64,000 nt of DNA from Crossiella sp. CA-258035 (GTDB lineage: Bacteria; Actinomycetota; Actinomycetes; Mycobacteriales; Pseudonocardiaceae): assembly GCF_030064675.1 (NCBI RefSeq), contig NZ_CP116413.1, positions 7,779,501 through 7,843,500 on the forward strand, given 5' to 3'. Every line of letters begins with the position of its first letter. Position 1 is the first letter of the stretch. Shown here one piece after another: positions 1 to 8,542 of the stretch. The notes beneath the pieces were generated by a model. The model saw only the letters and a list, made by a program, of their open reading frames with translations. It was not told the origin of the DNA and did no database searches. Both the position numbers and the translations under genes were made by a program.

Positions 1-1157
1 CCCCGGAGCTGGGCCCCGGTGAGGCGCTGGTCGCGGTGATGGCCAGCGCGATCAACTACAACACCGTGTGGACCTCGATCTTCGAGCCGGTGTCCACCTT
101 CGGCTTCCTCAAGCGCTACGGCCGCACCTCGCCGCTGGCCTCCCGGCACGACCTGCCCTACCACGTGGTCGGCTCCGACCTGGCCGGTGTCGTGCTGCGC
201 ACCGGGGCCGGGGTGAACAACTGGAAGCCCGGCGACGAGGTGGTCGCGCACTGTCTCAGCGTCGAGCTGGAGAGCCCGGACGGCCACGGCGACACCATGA
301 TGGACCCGGAGCAGCGGATCTGGGGCTTCGAGACCAACTTCGGCGGCCTGGCCGAGATCGCGCTGGTCAAGACCAACCAGCTGATGCCCAAGCCGAGGCA
401 CCTGAGCTGGGAGGAGGCGGCCAGCCCCGGGTTGGTCAACTCCACCGCCTACCGCCAGCTGGTCTCCCGCAACGGCGCCGACATGAAGCAGGGCGACACG
501 GTGCTGATCTGGGGCGCCTCCGGCGGTCTCGGCTCCTACGCCACCCAGTTCGCGCTCAACGGCGGCGCCATCCCGGTGTGCGTGGTCTCCAGCCCGGAGA
601 AGGCGGAGATCTGCCGCAAGATGGGCGCGGAGCTGATCATCGACCGCTCGGCCGAGGGCTACAAGTTCTGGAAGGACGAGCACGAGCAGGACCCCAGGGA
701 GTGGAAGCGCTTCGGCGCCAAGATCCGCGAGCTGACCGGTGGCGACGACCCGGACATCGTGTTCGAGCACCCCGGCAAGGAGACCTTCGGCGCCAGCGTC
801 TACGTGGCCCGCAAGGGCGGCACCATCGTCACCTGCGCGTCCACCAGCGGGTTCATGCACAGCTACGACAACCGCTACCTGTGGATGAACCTCAAGCGGA
901 TCGTCGGCTCCCACTTCGCCAACTACCGCGAGGCATGGGAGGCCAACCGGTTGATCGCCAAGGGCAAGATCCACCCGACACTGTCCAATGTGTACTCGCT
1001 GACAGAGACGGGTCAGGCGGCCTGGGACGTGCACCAGAACGCACACCAGGGAAAGGTTGGTGTGTTGTGTCTCGCACCGGAGCCGGGCCTGGGTGTGCAC
1101 GACGCCGAATTCCGTGCGGCACATGAGGATGCGATCAACCGGTTCCGGGGCGTGTGA
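1..1157 (+). CDS. ccr: crotonyl-CoA carboxylase/reductase, 5'-truncated
   Basis: NADPH-dependent reductive carboxylation of crotonyl-CoA to ethylmalonyl-CoA, a key step of the ethylmalonyl-CoA pathway and of polyketide extender supply. The reading frame is open from base 3, upstream of the first in-frame GTG/ATG at 36/39, so the N-terminal part lies outside the window; about 385 residues of a roughly 450-residue family are present. It is a medium-chain dehydrogenase/reductase: GroES-like part first, then a nucleotide-binding motif (GASGGLGSYATQ, about base 510-550). The motifs INYNTVW, GFETNFGGLAEIA and FEHPGKETFGASV are typical of this family rather than of plain quinone reductases. A short perfect palindrome, GGAAATTTCC, overlaps and follows the stop region (1159-1168). 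Substrate assignment rests on family resemblance and on ecm and a hydroxybutyryl-CoA dehydrogenase in the same window. Confidence 0.93.
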   Translation, partial: PELGPGEALVAVMASAINYNTVWTSIFEPVSTFGFLKRYGRTSPLASRHDLPYHVVGSDLAGVVLRTGAGVNNWKPGDEVVAHCLSVELESPDGHGDTMMDPEQRIWGFETNFGGLAEIALVKTNQLMPKPRHLSWEEAASPGLVNSTAYRQLVSRNGADMKQGDTVLIWGASGGLGSYATQFALNGGAIPVCVVSSPEKAEICRKMGAELIIDRSAEGYKFWKDEHEQDPREWKRFGAKIRELTGGDDPDIVFEHPGKETFGASVYVARKGGTIVTCASTSGFMHSYDNRYLWMNLKRIVGSHFANYREAWEANRLIAKGKIHPTLSNVYSLTETGQAAWDVHQNAHQGKVGVLCLAPEPGLGVHDAEFRAAHEDAINRFRGV

Positions 1158-1245
1158 CGGAAATTTCCCGTTTTCCCACGGATGGCCTACTGCGTAGCGG
1201 GTGGCACGGCGACCACCCGCCACGCGGTGCGGGTAGCGTGAGGCC

Positions 1246-3543
1246 ATGGGTCTTGGCAACGGTGAGCTTGTGCCACTCGGTTCCGGCTTCGACACGGTGC
1301 GCCGCGGATATGACCGCGGACAGGTGGAGGAACACCTGGAGCGGCTGGACGCCGATCTCCGCATCCTGGCGGCTGATCGGGACGCCGCGGTCTCCCAGGC
1401 CGCGGACCTGGCGCGGCAGCTGGAGTCCAAGCGGATGGAGGTCGAGGACCTCAAGGGTTCGGTCGATCGGCTGTCCAAGCCGCCGACCACCCTGGAGGGC
1501 CTGAGCGAGCGCCTCCAGCGGATGCTCAAGCTGGCCCAGGACGAGGCGCACGAGACCCGCGCCCGCGCCGAGGAGGAGGCGGCCAAGACCCAGGCCGACG
1601 CCGAGAAGGCCGCCGCCGGGCTCCGCCGCAGGTACGAGCAGCTGATCGCCGAGCTGGACGCGCGCCGGGTGCAGATGGAGACCGAGCACCAGAAGGTGCT
1701 GGCCGACGCGCGCACCGAGGCCGAGCGGATGGTCGCCGAGGCCGAGGCCAAGATCGCCAAGCAGGACGCCGACTCGCTCGCGGTGCGCACCAAGGTGGAG
1801 GAGGACTTCGAGATCGCGATGTCCTCCCGCCGCACCGAGTCGATGCGCGGGCTGGCCGAGCAGGAGGCCAAGAGCAAGGCCGAGGCCGAGCGCCGGGTGC
1901 GGGAAGCCACCGAGGAGGCCACCAAGCGGCTCACCGAGGCGACCGCGGAGGCCAACCGCCGGTTGTTCGAGGCGACCGAGGAAGCCACCAAGCGCCGCAA
2001 CGACGCGATCAACGAGTCGACCACCATGGTCCGCGAGGCCACCGCCGAGGCGGAGAAGCGCAGGGCGGACGCGCTGGAGCAGTCCACCACGATGGTCCGC
2101 GAGGCCACCGAGGAAGCCGCCAAGCGCAGGGCCGACGCCAAGGCCGAGTCCGAGCGGATGGTCCGCGAGGCCACCGAAGAGGCGAACAAGCGGGTCGCCG
2201 AGGCCACCGCCGAGGCCGAGAAGCGCCGCGCCGACGCCCTCGAGCAGTCCACGACCATGGTCCGCGAAGCCACCGAGGAGGCGGCCAAGCGGCGCGCCGA
2301 CGCCAAGGCCGAGGCGGAGAAGCTGGTCAAGGAAGCCACGGACGAGGCGGAGAAGCGCCGCGCCGACGCGCTGGAGCAGTCCACCACGATGGTCCGCGAG
2401 GCCACCGAGGAAGCGGCCAAGCGCAGGGCGGACGCCCTTGAGGAGTCCACCACCATGGTCCGCGAGGCCACGGAGAAGGCCGAGCGCCTGCTCCGCGAGG
2501 CCACCGAGGAGGCCGAGGAGCGCCTGACCACGGCGACCAGGGAGTCCACCAAGCGGGTCGAGTACGCGACCAAGCGGGTCGAGCTGCTGCGCGCGCTGCG
2601 CGGCCGGGTGACCGGGCAGCTGACCACGATGCAGGCCGAGCTGAAGGCCATGCACTCGGAGATGGAGGCCATCCACGGCCTGTTCGTGGACGCCACCCCG
2701 CTGCTGGCCGAGGGCGACGACGAGAACCTGATCCTGGACCAGCCGGTGCTCCCCGAGCCGGAGCCCAAGCCGAAGGCCGAGGCCAAGCCCGAGCCGAAGG
2801 CGGAGCAGCCCGCCGAGGACAAGCCGGAGACCCCGAAGCCGCAGGCCCAGCCCGCCGCGGCCCCCGCGAACCAGGCCGCCGCGGGCAACGCCGCACCGGG
2901 CGGCCAGTCCGCCCCGGCCAAGCAGCCGGCGGCCCCGGCGAACCAGCCCGCGCCCGGCAACCAGCCCACCACCGCGGTCAGGCAGCCGGTCGCGCAGGGC
3001 GGCCAGCCCGCCCAGAGCAAGCAGCCCGTTGGGCAGGGCAACCAGCCTGCCGGACAGGGCAACCAGCCCGCCGGGCCGCAGGGCCAGCCGCCGGTGTCCC
3101 CCGCCGGAGTCGCGCCGGGCGCCCGCCCGCAGCACGCGCCGGCCCAGGGCCAGCGCCAGCCCGCGCCGCAGAACGCGAGCCAGGGCCGTCCGGCCCAGCA
3201 CAACCCCGCCCAGAACAACCCGGCGCAGGGCGGCCAGCCTGGCTCGCCGCAGGCTCCCGCCGACCCGGCCCGCACCACCGCGGTCCAGCCGCCCAAGGGC
3301 AACCCCGCCAAGCGGACCCCGAACGTCCAGGCGCAGAACCCCGCCTCCCAGCCGCAGCAGCCGCCCGCCCGGCGGGGCCCGCAGGCCCCGCATCCGCAGC
3401 GGCAGCCCGCGGGACAGCGGCCGAACCTCGATCCGCCGACCACCGCGATGAAGAAGCCCCCGGCCCAGCCCCAGTCCGATCTGGACGGTCCGACCAAGCA
3501 GCTGCGCAAGCCCTCCGGCCCGCAGAACCCGCCCCGCCGTTAG
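1246..3543 (+). CDS. DivIVA/Scy-like long coiled-coil protein with Pro/Gln-rich tail
   Basis: 765 residues in three parts. Residues 1-60 resemble the DivIVA N-terminus (GFDTVRRGYDRGQVEEHLERL). About residues 60-480 form a near-continuous Ala/Glu/Arg/Lys coiled coil with imperfect 22-26-residue repeats built on EATEEAAKRRADALEQSTTM, clearest between bases 1890 and 2530. Residues 500-765 are a low-complexity tail rich in Pro, Gln, Ala and Asn with NQPAxGNQP-type units. Established: DivIVA, Scy and FilP coiled coils organise polar growth in actinomycetes, and scy/filP lie near acyl-CoA metabolism genes in Streptomyces. Inferred role: cytoskeletal or polarity scaffold. The 88-bp gap to ccr holds a short inverted repeat (arms 1197-1204 and 1213-1220). 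ATG start chosen at the onset of the DivIVA-like homology. Confidence 0.8.
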   Translation: MGLGNGELVPLGSGFDTVRRGYDRGQVEEHLERLDADLRILAADRDAAVSQAADLARQLESKRMEVEDLKGSVDRLSKPPTTLEGLSERLQRMLKLAQDEAHETRARAEEEAAKTQADAEKAAAGLRRRYEQLIAELDARRVQMETEHQKVLADARTEAERMVAEAEAKIAKQDADSLAVRTKVEEDFEIAMSSRRTESMRGLAEQEAKSKAEAERRVREATEEATKRLTEATAEANRRLFEATEEATKRRNDAINESTTMVREATAEAEKRRADALEQSTTMVREATEEAAKRRADAKAESERMVREATEEANKRVAEATAEAEKRRADALEQSTTMVREATEEAAKRRADAKAEAEKLVKEATDEAEKRRADALEQSTTMVREATEEAAKRRADALEESTTMVREATEKAERLLREATEEAEERLTTATRESTKRVEYATKRVELLRALRGRVTGQLTTMQAELKAMHSEMEAIHGLFVDATPLLAEGDDENLILDQPVLPEPEPKPKAEAKPEPKAEQPAEDKPETPKPQAQPAAAPANQAAAGNAAPGGQSAPAKQPAAPANQPAPGNQPTTAVRQPVAQGGQPAQSKQPVGQGNQPAGQGNQPAGPQGQPPVSPAGVAPGARPQHAPAQGQRQPAPQNASQGRPAQHNPAQNNPAQGGQPGSPQAPADPARTTAVQPPKGNPAKRTPNVQAQNPASQPQQPPARRGPQAPHPQRQPAGQRPNLDPPTTAMKKPPAQPQSDLDGPTKQLRKPSGPQNPPRR

Positions 3544-3545
3544 TA

Positions 3546-3593
3546 GAGGTCGTGTTTCCGGTGTCACGCCAGCGACACCGGAAACACGACCTC
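3546..3593. terminator. bidirectional hairpin terminator
   Basis: Perfect 20-bp inverted repeat: left arm 3546-3565 (GAGGTCGTGTTTCCGGTGTC), 8-nt loop, right arm 3574-3593. It starts 3 bp after the coiled-coil gene stop, and its right arm runs into the stop codon of the convergent SnoaL-like gene, so one structure can serve both strands. No T-tract, as usual in actinomycetes. Confidence 0.85.
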
Positions 3594-3963
3594 AGGCGCA
3601 GCCGTGCGGGTTGTCGATCACGTATCGCCACCACCCGTCCGGCCCGCGCCGGGCGACATCGGTGGCCGTGCCGCTGAGGCCGGCCCCGCGGATCTCCCAG
3701 TCGACGATCAGCAGGGCCAGGTCCTCGACGACGTAGGTGTGCCGGGGCCGGACCTCGATCGGGTGGCCGAGGGCTTGCAGCCGGGCGTTGGCGGCCAGGC
3801 GGTCCTGGCCGGTGACCGGGTTGCCGGGCTGGGGGGCGAGCAGGCCGCCGGGCTCGTAGACCTGTTCCACGGCGGCCGGGTCGCCGGTGTTGAAGGCGGC
3901 GGCGAAGACGTGCGGGTGCTGGCCGGGATCGGTGGTCAGCCGCACACTGGTGTTGTGGTCCAT
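3592..3963 (-). CDS. SnoaL-like/DUF4440-type NTF2-fold protein
   Basis: 123 residues. The N-terminal stretch (VFAAAFNTGDPAAVEQVYEP) and the C-terminal WEIRGAGLSGTATDVARRG/WWRYVIDNP segment are typical of small NTF2-fold proteins (SnoaL/DUF4440) that bind or isomerise small hydrophobic ligands; the substrate is unknown. The ATG at 3961-3963 starts the recognisable fold; the frame stays open upstream only as the shadow of the neighbouring regulator. It is divergent from the HxlR gene with 24 bp between start codons, so the regulator probably controls it. The stop codon lies in the right arm of the 3546-3593 hairpin. Confidence 0.75.
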   Translation of the reverse strand: MDHNTSVRLTTDPGQHPHVFAAAFNTGDPAAVEQVYEPGGLLAPQPGNPVTGQDRLAANARLQALGHPIEVRPRHTYVVEDLALLIVDWEIRGAGLSGTATDVARRGPDGWWRYVIDNPHGCA

Positions 3964-3987
3964 GCCGACACCCAAGAGCCCCGCGCC

Positions 3988-4392
3988 GTGGGTCACCAAA
4001 CGGAAACCCCCGGCTGGGACGCCGAGCTGGTCCCCGACGAACGGGGCCGCACCGACCGGCCGGAACCGGACTGCCCGGTCGAGGTGGCGCTGGCCGCGAT
4101 CGCCGGGCGGTGGACGACGCTGGTGCTGCGCGAGCTGATGCACGGTCCGCGCGGCTTCTCCGAGCTGCGGGCCGCGCTGCCCACGCTCAGCGCCAAGATC
4201 CTCACCGAGCGGCTGCACGAGCTGACTGCCCGCGGCCTGGCGCACCGCGAGCAGGTCAACGCGTTCCCGCCCAGGGTCAGCTACCGGCTCACCGAGACCG
4301 GGCTGGCGCTGCGGCCGCTGCTGATCTCCCTCTACGACACCGGGGCCGCGCTCATCCGCTCGCGCGCAGGAACTCCAGCACCGCCGCGCTGA
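3988..4392 (+). CDS. HxlR-family winged-helix transcriptional regulator
   Basis: 134 residues from a GTG start. The body (DCPVEVALAAIAGRW, LRELMHGPRGFSELRAAL, ILTERLHELTARGLAHRE) is the characteristic HxlR winged helix; family members usually act as dimers and often sense redox or aldehyde signals. Cys near the start of the domain (EPDCPVE) is the position commonly conserved in HxlR proteins. It is divergent from the SnoaL-like gene and overlaps the 3' end of the following minus-strand hydrolase by 41 bp. The in-frame extension back to 3604 is the shadow of the SnoaL gene, so the GTG at 3988 is preferred. Confidence 0.85.
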   Translation: MGHQTETPGWDAELVPDERGRTDRPEPDCPVEVALAAIAGRWTTLVLRELMHGPRGFSELRAALPTLSAKILTERLHELTARGLAHREQVNAFPPRVSYRLTETGLALRPLLISLYDTGAALIRSRAGTPAPPR

Positions 4393-5116
4393 ACTCCTCG
4401 GGCACCTCCAGCGGCGGCAGGTGCCCGCTGCCGGGCAGCTGCACCAGGCGGGACGAGGGCACCAGTCCGGCCATGGCCGCGGCCAGCGCGGGCGGGATCA
4501 GCGCGTCCTCCCGGCCGGTGATGACCAGGGTCGGCACGGTCACCGCGGCCAGGGTGGCGGTGGAGTCCGGCCGGGCCGCCATCGCCCGCTGCGCCCAGCT
4601 GATCCCCTCGGCGGACTGGGCCGCGACCAGCTCGCGCACCGCGGCGACCACCTTCGGCCGTTCGGCGTGCGTGTACTGGCCGAGCAGGCCCTCGACCACG
4701 GCGCCCGGCAGCCAGTCCACGCCCTCGGCCTCGATCCGGGCGACCATGGCCAGCCGGTTGGCCCGCTGTTCCGGGGTGTCCGCGATCGCCTTGGTGTCGG
4801 CCAGCACCAGCCCGGACACCCGCTCCGGCGCCAGCCGCAGCAGCGCCATGGCCACGTAGCCGCCCATCGAGCAGCCGCCCAGCACGACCCGGTCCAGGCC
4901 CAGCTCGTCCAGCAGCGCGAGCACGTCCCTGGCGACCACGTCCAGGTCCGGTGGCTCCGCGCCGAGCGGGGTGCGGCCGAGGCCGCGCTGGTCCGGGGTG
5001 ATCACCCTGGCGTGGTCGGCCAAGGCGCGGCGCACCGGGTCCCACATGCGCGAGTCCAGCGGAAACGCGTGCAGCAGCACCAACGGGCGGCCAAATCCAG
5101 TGTCGTTGACGGGCAC
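4352..5116 (-). CDS. alpha/beta-fold hydrolase
   Basis: 254 residues with a complete alpha/beta-hydrolase pattern: oxyanion-side LLHAFPLDSRMW near residue 15, nucleophile elbow GGCSMGGY (Ser around residue 103), acid in the TLVITGREDALIPP segment, and catalytic His in LPGSGHLPPLE near the C-terminus. The family includes 3-oxoadipate enol-lactonase-like and haloperoxidase-like esterases; the substrate cannot be read from sequence. GTG start. Divergent from the kinase-GNAT fusion gene with 20 bp between starts, implying a shared promoter region; the 3' end overlaps the HxlR gene convergently. Confidence 0.85.
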   Translation of the reverse strand: MPVNDTGFGRPLVLLHAFPLDSRMWDPVRRALADHARVITPDQRGLGRTPLGAEPPDLDVVARDVLALLDELGLDRVVLGGCSMGGYVAMALLRLAPERVSGLVLADTKAIADTPEQRANRLAMVARIEAEGVDWLPGAVVEGLLGQYTHAERPKVVAAVRELVAAQSAEGISWAQRAMAARPDSTATLAAVTVPTLVITGREDALIPPALAAAMAGLVPSSRLVQLPGSGHLPPLEVPEEFSAAVLEFLRASG

Positions 5117-5136
5117 GGGTTCCTATCCTGCCCGCT

Positions 5137-6747
5137 GTGACCACGCCACGCCTGATCGTGCTGACCGGGATCTCCGCCGCGGGGAAGACCACCGTGGGCA
5201 GACTGCTGGCCGAGTCCTTCCCGCGCGGCGCGTTCGTCGAGGGCGACCAGGTGCGCGAGATGGTGCGCACCGGGCGGGTGGACATGAGCCCCGACCCCGC
5301 TCCGGACGCGCTGGACCAGCTGCGGCTGCGCTACCGGCAGGCCGCGGCGCTGGCCGACTCCTTCGTCGCCGCCGGGTTCACCGCGGTGGTCGAGGACGTG
5401 ATCATCGGGGCGGAGCTGCGCACCTTCCTGGCCGCGGTGCGCTCCCCGCTGGTGCACCTGGTGGTGCTCGCGCCGGAGACCACCGCGGTCGGCGCGCGGG
5501 AGACCGGGCGGGACAAGACCGGCTACGGCGGCGAGTGGACCGTGGACGTGCTGGACCGGATCTTCCGCGAGCAGACGCCCCGGCTCGGGCTGTGGCTGGA
5601 CTCCTCCGGCCAGACCCCGGCGGAGACGGTGCGGGAGATCCTGGACCGGCTGCCGGAGAGCCTGCTCAGCGATCCGCCGGAGCTGCTGCGCACCGAGCGG
5701 CTGCTGCTGCGCCGGGTCAGGGACGCGGACCTGCCCTCGGTGCTGGAGATCCAGTGCGACCCGGCCGCCAACGAGCACAACACCACACCGCCGAGCCCGG
5801 CGAAGGCCACCGCCCAGCTGGCGGACTGGCAGCGGGTCTGGGCCGAACAGGGCATCGGCTACTGGGCGATCGTGCTCGCCGGGACCGGCGAGACCATCGG
5901 CTTCGGCGGCCTCGCGCCACGCCGGATCAGCGGAACAGACTCGTTCAACCTGTACTACCGGTTCCGGCCGTCCGCCTGGGGCCAGGGCTACGCGACCGAG
6001 ATGGCCAGGGCCGCGCTCGACTGGGCCGCCGGGGCGAGCCCCGACCGCCCGGTCGTGGTGGCCACCATGCCGGACAACACCGCGGCCAAGCGGGTCGCGG
6101 CCAAGCTGGGCATGGTGCGGGTCGGCATCACCGAGGACTACGCCGACGAGGGCGATCCGGCGCTGGACCTGTTCCGCAGGCCACTGCCCGCGCCCGAGGA
6201 GCTGCACACCGAACGCCTGTGGTTGCGCCGGCTGCGCGAGGAGGACTTCGCGGAGTTCGCCGCGGTGCAGGGCGATCCGGCGACCAACCGGTTCAACCGC
6301 AAGCCGCAGACCCCGGAGCGGGTGGCCGAGCTGCACCGGATGTTCCTGGACGACTGGGGGCGGGAGGGCATCGGCTACTGGGCGGTGTGCCTGGCCGAGA
6401 CCGGCGAGCTGCTCGGCTACGGCGGGGTGCGCAAGACCGAGATCGACGACCGCCCGTCGCTCAACCTGGCCTACCGGTTCCGGCCGAGCGCCTGGGGCAA
6501 GGGCTACGCGCCGGAGATGGCCAGGGCCGCGGTGGACTGGGCGGCACGGGCGCATCCGGAGCTGCCGGTCAGCGTGGTCACCCACTTCGACAACCTGCCC
6601 TCGATCCGGGTCGCGGAGAAGCTCGGCTTCGTGCTCGCCGGGACCACCGAGTACGGCGGCCAGGGACCCTCGGCGCTCTACCGCGACCCGGCCCACTGCC
6701 GGGGCAGCGGGGTCGGGACCTCCGGCGCGACCACGCCGACCAGCTGA
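5137..6747 (+). CDS. P-loop kinase fused to two GNAT acetyltransferase domains
   Basis: 536 residues. Residues 1-180 are a small-molecule-kinase-like P-loop domain (Walker A GISAAGKTT at 11-19, then FVEGDQVREMV, and a lid-like RETGRDKTGYGGEW). About residues 184-350 and 354-516 are two homologous RimJ/RimL-type GNAT domains, each opening with LxTERLxLRR and carrying the acetyl-CoA loop AWGQGYATEMARA (280-292) or AWGKGYAPEMARA (452-464). The GNAT halves look like a tandem duplication. The kinase resembles chloramphenicol-phosphotransferase or zeta-like AAA proteins. Together this would allow phosphorylation and acetylation by one polypeptide, as in bifunctional modifying enzymes, but the substrate is unknown. 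GTG start. Overlaps the next minus-strand gene by 70 bp convergently. Confidence 0.85.
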   Translation: MTTPRLIVLTGISAAGKTTVGRLLAESFPRGAFVEGDQVREMVRTGRVDMSPDPAPDALDQLRLRYRQAAALADSFVAAGFTAVVEDVIIGAELRTFLAAVRSPLVHLVVLAPETTAVGARETGRDKTGYGGEWTVDVLDRIFREQTPRLGLWLDSSGQTPAETVREILDRLPESLLSDPPELLRTERLLLRRVRDADLPSVLEIQCDPAANEHNTTPPSPAKATAQLADWQRVWAEQGIGYWAIVLAGTGETIGFGGLAPRRISGTDSFNLYYRFRPSAWGQGYATEMARAALDWAAGASPDRPVVVATMPDNTAAKRVAAKLGMVRVGITEDYADEGDPALDLFRRPLPAPEELHTERLWLRRLREEDFAEFAAVQGDPATNRFNRKPQTPERVAELHRMFLDDWGREGIGYWAVCLAETGELLGYGGVRKTEIDDRPSLNLAYRFRPSAWGKGYAPEMARAAVDWAARAHPELPVSVVTHFDNLPSIRVAEKLGFVLAGTTEYGGQGPSALYRDPAHCRGSGVGTSGATTPTS

Positions 6748-7397
6748 TCCAGCACCACGTCCGCCTGCCCGACCAGCAGGTGCTTCGCCCCCGGCAGCGC
6801 CACCACCCTGGCCTGCGCCAGCGGCGCGAACCGGGCCCGTGCCTGCGCCGGTCGCAGGTGGTCGTCCAGCTCCGGCACCAGGCAGGTCACCGGCAGCCCG
6901 GAGGCCGTCCACCGGGCCAGCGCCGCCGGGGTGCTCCAGCGCAGCGGCGGCGCGACCAGCACCGCGCCCCGCACCGCCGGGTGCACGCCGTGCAGCAGGG
7001 CGAGGTCGGTGCCGAAGGACCAGCCGAACAGCCACACCTCGGGCAGGCCGCGGTCCTGGGTGAAGGCCAGCGCGGCGGCCAGGTCGTGCCCTTCGCCCGC
7101 GGCCGCCTCGAACTCGCCCTCGCTGCGCCCGGCCGCGCTGGCGGTGCCCCTGGTGTTGAACCGGAGCACCGCGAACCCGGCCAGCGCGGGCAGCCGCCAG
7201 GCGGCCTTGCGCAGCAGGTGGGAGTCCATCATGCCGCCGTGCGTGGGCAGCGGGTGCAGGCAGACCAGGGTGGCCCTCGGCGGCCGGTCCGCCGGCAGCG
7301 CCAGCTCGCCGACCAGGGTCAGGCCGTCCTCGGTGCGCAGCGACACGGGTTCGCGGACGGCCGGGAGCACGGTGTTCGGGCCGATCGGGGTGCTCAC
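6678..7397 (-). CDS. alpha/beta hydrolase, dienelactone-hydrolase/YqiA-like
   Basis: 239 residues. Motifs: LVCLHPLPTHGGMMDSH (oxyanion region), FGWSFGTDLALLHG (nucleophile Ser), and a late acid/His pair around LDDHLRPAQ and LPGAKHLLVG. This is the arrangement of short alpha/beta hydrolases annotated as CocE/DLH-like. The start codon GTG at 7395-7397 overlaps the stop of the upstream small gene as GTGA, indicating translational coupling. The first GTG in frame, at 7403, is also possible. Substrate unknown. Confidence 0.8.
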   Translation of the reverse strand: MSTPIGPNTVLPAVREPVSLRTEDGLTLVGELALPADRPPRATLVCLHPLPTHGGMMDSHLLRKAAWRLPALAGFAVLRFNTRGTASAAGRSEGEFEAAAGEGHDLAAALAFTQDRGLPEVWLFGWSFGTDLALLHGVHPAVRGAVLVAPPLRWSTPAALARWTASGLPVTCLVPELDDHLRPAQARARFAPLAQARVVALPGAKHLLVGQADVVLDQLVGVVAPEVPTPLPRQWAGSR

Positions 7398-7696
7398 GAC
7401 CACCGCCGGGTCGGGCCGCGCCGGGACCGGGCGCCCCAGCAGCCGCTGTGCCAGTGCCGCCGGTCCGAAGCCGAGCCCAGCTCGTCCGCGGGCCAGGCCA
7501 CCACGTGCGGCACGCCCGGCCGGATCTCGTGGTCGCAGCCGGGGCAGCGGTAGTTCTTGGTGGTCTGGGAACCGGGCACCGAGCGGACGATCCAGTCGCC
7601 GTCCGGGCCGGACTCGGTGCGGTTGTCCCCCAGGCCACCGCCCAGCGGCCGGTGGCCGCCACGATCGGGGCCCTGGGCGCGGTTACGGCGTGGCAC
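7394..7696 (-). CDS. conserved small actinobacterial zinc-finger-like protein
   Basis: 100 residues. The core YRCPGCDHEIRPGVPHVVAW, followed by a C-terminal RRHWHSGCW, gives a CxxC...H/C pattern suggesting a treble-clef-like metal site. Short actinobacterial proteins of this type are often labelled ATP/GTP-binding protein in databases, but no P-loop is visible here. GTG start; 4-bp overlap with the downstream hydrolase gene, so the two probably form one operon. Function unknown. Confidence 0.65.
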   Translation of the reverse strand: MPRRNRAQGPDRGGHRPLGGGLGDNRTESGPDGDWIVRSVPGSQTTKNYRCPGCDHEIRPGVPHVVAWPADELGSASDRRHWHSGCWGARSRRGPTRRWS

Positions 7697-7735
7697 GAGG
7701 AAAAACGGTAACCCGGGCGGGTTGGCGGGGCGCGA

Positions 7736-8284
7736 TCAGACCTCGGTGGCGATCCGCGGCCACAGCCCGCCGGGGTGCTCGGCCAGCGGCAGCCACAGGC
7801 TGGGCTGGCGTTCCCGGCAGGTGTCGCCTGCTTCCGGGTGCCATGGCCAGTGGCCGTGCCGGTCCGGCCAGACCACCTGGAGGAACGGCGGCGTCCGGTG
7901 CCGGTAGAAGCCGACCGCGATGCCGAAGAGGCCGTCGTGCCAGCTGTCATCGGCCGCGCGCAGCCGCACCGGGTGGCCTTCCAGCACGTCGGTCAGCTCC
8001 GCGCCGTCGGTCAGCCTGCCGCCGCCGGGCACCCGGTCGGCGAGTTCGTTCACCCAGGTCAGCATGTCCTGCCCGTGCAGGCCGAACATGGCCAGCTCCG
8101 GCTGCCGGTAGGAGTGCCAGAGGCCGTAGCTGAACGCCCAGCCGGGCTCCCGCGCGCCGTCCAGGATGCCCACCACGCCCCAGCCGTGCCTGCGCACGGT
8201 GCCGATCTCGCGCTCCCACTCCGCGCCGCCACGGGCATCCGGCGGCTCGCAGATCAGGCAGGCGCACTCCGTTGTGGTCGGCAC
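7736..8284 (-). CDS. DUF4262 family protein
   Basis: 182 residues. The N-terminal CACLICEPP, then REIGTVRRHGWGVVGI, WAFSYGLWHSYRQPELAMFGL and the late GFYRHRTPPFLQVVWPDRHGHWPW match the layout of DUF4262 proteins; no enzymatic role is established. The GTG at 8282-8284 is preferred over the ORF's first codon at 8323 because the CxxC element normally sits close to the N-terminus and the longer form would overlap the divergent FmdB gene. Confidence 0.7.
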   Translation of the reverse strand: MPTTTECACLICEPPDARGGAEWEREIGTVRRHGWGVVGILDGAREPGWAFSYGLWHSYRQPELAMFGLHGQDMLTWVNELADRVPGGGRLTDGAELTDVLEGHPVRLRAADDSWHDGLFGIAVGFYRHRTPPFLQVVWPDRHGHWPWHPEAGDTCRERQPSLWLPLAEHPGGLWPRIATEV

Positions 8285-8321
8285 AGCCGAACGGTAACCC
8301 CGGATGCCGCACAATGGCGGC

Positions 8322-8534
8322 ATGCCGCGTTATGAGTTCCGCTGCCGCGAGTGCGCTGGCACCTTCGAGCTGTCCCGTCCGATGAGCGCGTCCAGCGATC
8401 CGGCCACCTGCCCGGACGGCCACACCGACACGGTGAAACTGCTGACCACGCTCGGGATGACCGGTCGCGGTGGCGCCGCGCCCGCGCCCGCCGGTGGCGG
8501 CGGGGGCTGCTGCGGTGGCGGCTGCTGCGGCTGA
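8322..8534 (+). CDS. FmdB-type zinc-ribbon protein
   Basis: 70 residues. MPRYEFRCRECAGTFELSRPM followed by CPDGH is the FmdB/CxxC_CXXC regulatory zinc-ribbon signature. The tail is Gly-rich and ends with two CC pairs (GGCCGGGCCG), giving extra thiols. Proteins of this family are small and largely uncharacterised. The ATG at 8322 matches the family start; an ATG at 8304 would add six residues. It starts 37 bp from the divergent DUF4262 gene. Confidence 0.85.
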   Translation: MPRYEFRCRECAGTFELSRPMSASSDPATCPDGHTDTVKLLTTLGMTGRGGAAPAPAGGGGGCCGGGCCG

Positions 8535-8542
8535 TCCGCCCT

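Noticed and set aside
1890-2530. Repeats resembling a direct-repeat array
   Set aside because: In frame and coding for coiled-coil repeats, with no unique spacers; not CRISPR.
1135-3567. 810-codon open frame on the minus strand
   Set aside because: Shadow of the coiled-coil gene; Leu/Gly/Arg low complexity mirrors the Ala/Glu-rich sense repeats.
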